Shown here: piece after piece, positions 60,345 to 62,098 of the stretch
How positions within the stretch are numbered: position 1 is the stretch's first letter
How the letters are laid out: the number at the start of each line of letters is the position of its first letter
DNA from: an uncultured Prevotella sp.
Lineage (GTDB): Bacteria; Bacteroidota; Bacteroidia; Bacteroidales; Bacteroidaceae
Assembly: GCA_902495455.1 (NCBI GenBank)
Contig: CABUXJ010000014.1
Span: 1 to 62,098, forward strand
Length of the DNA stretch: 62,098 nt
Direction: 5' to 3'
Notes under the pieces: generated by a model
The model's input: only the letters and a program-made list of their open reading frames with translations
What the model was told of the DNA's origin: nothing
Databases searched by the model: none
Made by a program: the position numbers and the translations under genes

Positions 60345-61577
60345 TCACATTTTAGAAAAACATCTTTCTACATTTCCCATGTCACGCATAATAGAACTGT
60401 CGAGGACTTTGGCATAGTGCTGTGTCATGCGGATATTGGAATGTCCCAGGATTTTTGCGACATTCTCCATACTAACCTCATTAGCCAAGAATACGACCGT
60501 TGCTGCCGTATGCCGCGCGACGTGGGTCGTCAGGCGTTTGCGAATGCCGCAAATGTCAGCTATCTCTTTCAGGTATGCATTCATTTTCTGATTACTTAAT
60601 ACTGGGAAGAGAACATTCCTTGCCATACACTCAGGATTGGATGCGTACTTTTCTATGAGCGTTCTTGCTGGCGAGATAACGGGGATGTTACACATCTGTT
60701 TTGTCTTCTGGCGTGCTTTTCGTATCCAGAGTCAACCGTTATTATCTTTGACAAGATGCTCCTTGCTGAGTTGGTAAACATCAGCAAACGCCATGCCCGT
60801 AAAACAGCAGAAGGCAAAGACATCACGGACCTGTTCCAGACGTTTGATACCGAAATCTTTCTTCATCAATGTATCAAGCTCTTCTTTGGAAAGGAATTCC
60901 ACTTTCACCTCCTCAACCTTGAAGTGTATTCCGCTAAACGGGTCTTTCTTTATCCATTCATTGGCCTGTGCAATGCGGATGACTTTCTTTAGGTTCTTCA
61001 GATGTTTCAATGCCGAATTGTTCTTGCAGCCCATAGAAGTTTTCAGCCAATACTCAAAGTCGTGAACGAATCGTCCGTCAAGTTCATTCAGAAACAAATC
61101 GTCCTTGTGATAACTGAAACGTATGAACTCCCGCAACCTGTTGATGGACGTATCGAACTTGGCGACGGTGGACTCCGTATATTCTTTTCCAATCAAGGCA
61201 CGGCACTTCTCATTATGCTCGGCATAGACCTCCAATAGTGTGCGCTGAATATTGTCACGTCCGTAATATCTGTCACGAATGGCATCTGCCGTAACAATAC
61301 TGCCTTCGGTTTCCAACTCACGATGTATTTGCAGAATCTTGGCACGGACGGCGTTGATATAGTGGTTAAGCTCCGTTGAATTGCGGTCTTTCCCCTTAGA
61401 GCATTCCTTCGCCTGATTCCACAATGCAGCAGGAACACTGCGCTTAATCATAATCTCTGCCTTCCGTTTGTCGGCGGTTATGCGCATACAGATAGGCGCC
61501 TCCCCGTTTTTCAGTAATTTCTGCCGCTTGATGTAAAATAGCACACTCAGCGTACTACGTTTCTTTTCTACTCCCAT
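60345..61577 (-). pseudogene. Tyrosine recombinase (integrase) interrupted by one in-frame TGA
   Basis: A continuous frame of about 410 codons is broken only by TGA at 60732-60734 (...LVKDNNG, stop, LWIRKARQKTK...). The N-terminal part has the SAM-like core (STVAKFDTSINRLREF, LNELDGRFVHDFEYWL), and TGMAFADVYQL replaces the first catalytic Arg, as is known for IntDOT-type integrases. The C-terminal part retains HVARHTA and LGHSNIRMTQHYAKV with the Tyr. It would integrate the element near tRNA-Asp. Either it is inactive, or it depends on stop readthrough. Confidence 0.85.
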
Positions 61578-61599
61578 ACATTCTACATTTTAAGTGCTA

Positions 61600-61607
61600 C
61601 AAAGTTA
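61600..61607 (-). promoter_or_regulatory. -7 box (TAACTTTG) for the integrase
   Basis: The minus strand reads TAACTTTG 23 bases before the integrase ATG at 61577. Confidence 0.55.
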
Positions 61608-61669
61608 ATTAACCCTGTCCCGAATGCAGCTATGCAAAGCGTTGTGAATCAGTGAAAAGTAAACAGAAT

Positions 61670-61704
61670 CGTTGGACTTTCTCACGGCTTCAAAAAGTCC
61701 AACG
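61670..61704. repeat. Hairpin near the element end
   Basis: CGTTGGACTTT (61670-61680) and AAAGTCCAACG (61694-61704) form a perfect 11-bp stem. It lies between integrase promoter and tRNA terminator, where the element's attachment end is expected. Confidence 0.6.
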
Positions 61705-61760
61705 GATAAGCCAGTGACTACTGCCGTATTCCGCTACTTTTTGCCATGTCCGCCAGAAAT

Positions 61761-61797
61761 GAAAAAAGTCCCAAAGTATTGTACTTCAGGACTTTTC
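61761..61797 (-). terminator. Terminator of the tRNA-Asp gene
   Basis: AAAAGTCC (61764-61771) pairs with GGACTTTT (61789-61796); read on the minus strand it ends in a T-run about 50 bases after the tRNA. Confidence 0.75.
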
Positions 61798-61819
61798 TTG
61801 ATTTTGCATCTTAAGATTG

Positions 61820-61893
61820 CGGTGCGTACGGGACTCGAACCCGTGACCCCATGCGTGACAGGCATGTATTCTAACCAACTGAACTAACGCACC
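61820..61893 (-). tRNA. tRNA-Asp (GTC)
   Basis: The minus strand folds as a cloverleaf of 74 nt: acceptor GGTGCGT/ACGCACC with discriminator G, anticodon stem CATGC/GCATG around loop CTGTCAC with anticodon GTC, and T-arm GGGTTCGAGTCCC. CCA is not encoded. The Asp-type G73 discriminator fits. It lies at the integrase end of the mobile element and is its likely landmark; the tRNA is intact. Confidence 0.96.
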
Positions 61894-61918
61894 TCGTTAT
61901 GTTTCTTGATTGCGGGTG

Positions 61919-61950
61919 CAAAGGTAATGTGTTTTTTCGTAATCGCCAAA
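61919..61950 (-). promoter_or_regulatory. Promoter of tRNA-Asp
   Basis: On the minus strand TTTG (61947-61950), a 20-base spacer and TACCTTTG (61919-61926) form a full consensus, about 25 bases before the tRNA. Confidence 0.8.
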
Positions 61951-62006
61951 TTTTATGAAAGAAAAAAACGATGAACAGCCTAAAGAGTCAACAAGCAAGT
62001 GCAATA

Positions 62007-62098
62007 TTACGAAAAGTTTTTGTAAAACTCTCTCACGGGTGTAGAAAATTTTAGTTTCTCTCTCGGTCTTCGGTTAATTTTAGCCTGTATGACCGCAA
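62007..62098 (-). CDS. IS30-family transposase, C-terminal end (continues outside window)
   Basis: The minus strand encodes about 30 residues ending at TAA 62007: AVIQAKINRRPREKLKFSTP and then VREFYKNFS. NRRPREKLKF is identical to the corresponding block of the transposase at 49578, but the tail differs, so it is a different IS30-type element. Only its last codons are visible. Confidence 0.8.
   Translation of the reverse strand, partial: AVIQAKINRRPREKLKFSTPVREFYKNFS

Overview
The window looks like a Bacteroidota chromosome, most likely order Bacteroidales and close to Prevotella. The evidence is a -7 box of the form TAnnTTTG ahead of many genes, a type III glutamine synthetase, a pyrK-pyrD pair, a T9SS-type C-terminal tail, a Bacteroidetes-style membrane-anchored AraC regulator beside a glycoside hydrolase, a DAHP synthase/chorismate mutase fusion, and mobilisation genes of the CTnDOT type. 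Most of the window is GC-rich core chromosome (about 1-49.5 kb). The right end (about 49.5-61.8 kb) is an accessory region, and its central operon is strikingly AT-rich.

Core, left to right: a partial FabK/nitronate-monooxygenase enzyme; a membrane protein with a split CxxC pair; a secreted GH95 fucosidase-type enzyme divergent from a SusR-like regulator; agmatine to putrescine (aguA, aguB); glutamine synthetase III; a TlpA-TonB fusion; an HsdR_N-like nuclease-fold protein divergent from holA; an XRE regulator; pyrK-pyrD; a large secreted PL1 pectate lyase; slyD-aroC; several small envelope proteins; an M48 lipoprotein peptidase with a NUDIX hydrolase; a secreted bleomycin-hydrolase-like C1 peptidase; a CopA-type ATPase that seems to lack its nucleotide-binding domain; an ECF sigma operon; a TPR protein; a TrmH-type methyltransferase and crcB.

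The aromatic amino-acid operon (43.5-48.0 kb) has prephenate dehydratase, an aminotransferase, DAHP synthase fused to chorismate mutase, and prephenate dehydrogenase. It is preceded by a complete transcription attenuator: a canonical promoter, a 25-residue leader peptide with eight Phe/Tyr among nine consecutive residues, a perfect 13-bp antiterminator and a mutually exclusive 12-bp terminator. This is the best-supported regulatory find here.

The accessory region starts with an intact-looking IS30-family element. Next is an AT-rich operon encoding a frameshifted small protein, a CHASE2 membrane protein, a small secreted protein, and a caspase-like protease with PEGA domains and a predicted beta-barrel C-terminus. 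The operon sits between inverted copies of the 3' end of an IS4-family element, which makes it look like the cargo of a decayed composite transposon. Beyond it lie a Crp/Fnr regulator with a DUF2867 protein, then the remains of an integrative/mobilizable element (MobA, a DUF3408 protein, three HTH proteins, and a tyrosine integrase with one in-frame stop) ending near a tRNA-Asp gene. A second IS30-type transposase is cut by the window end.

Intergenic DNA is rich in repeats: a ~500-bp inverted pair 13 kb apart, GC-rich palindromic modules, GAAGA-type hairpins, a short element with GTAGGGACATAG ends, and several long single hairpins. A candidate ~95-nt small RNA with its own promoter and terminator lies between aroC and the pectate lyase gene.
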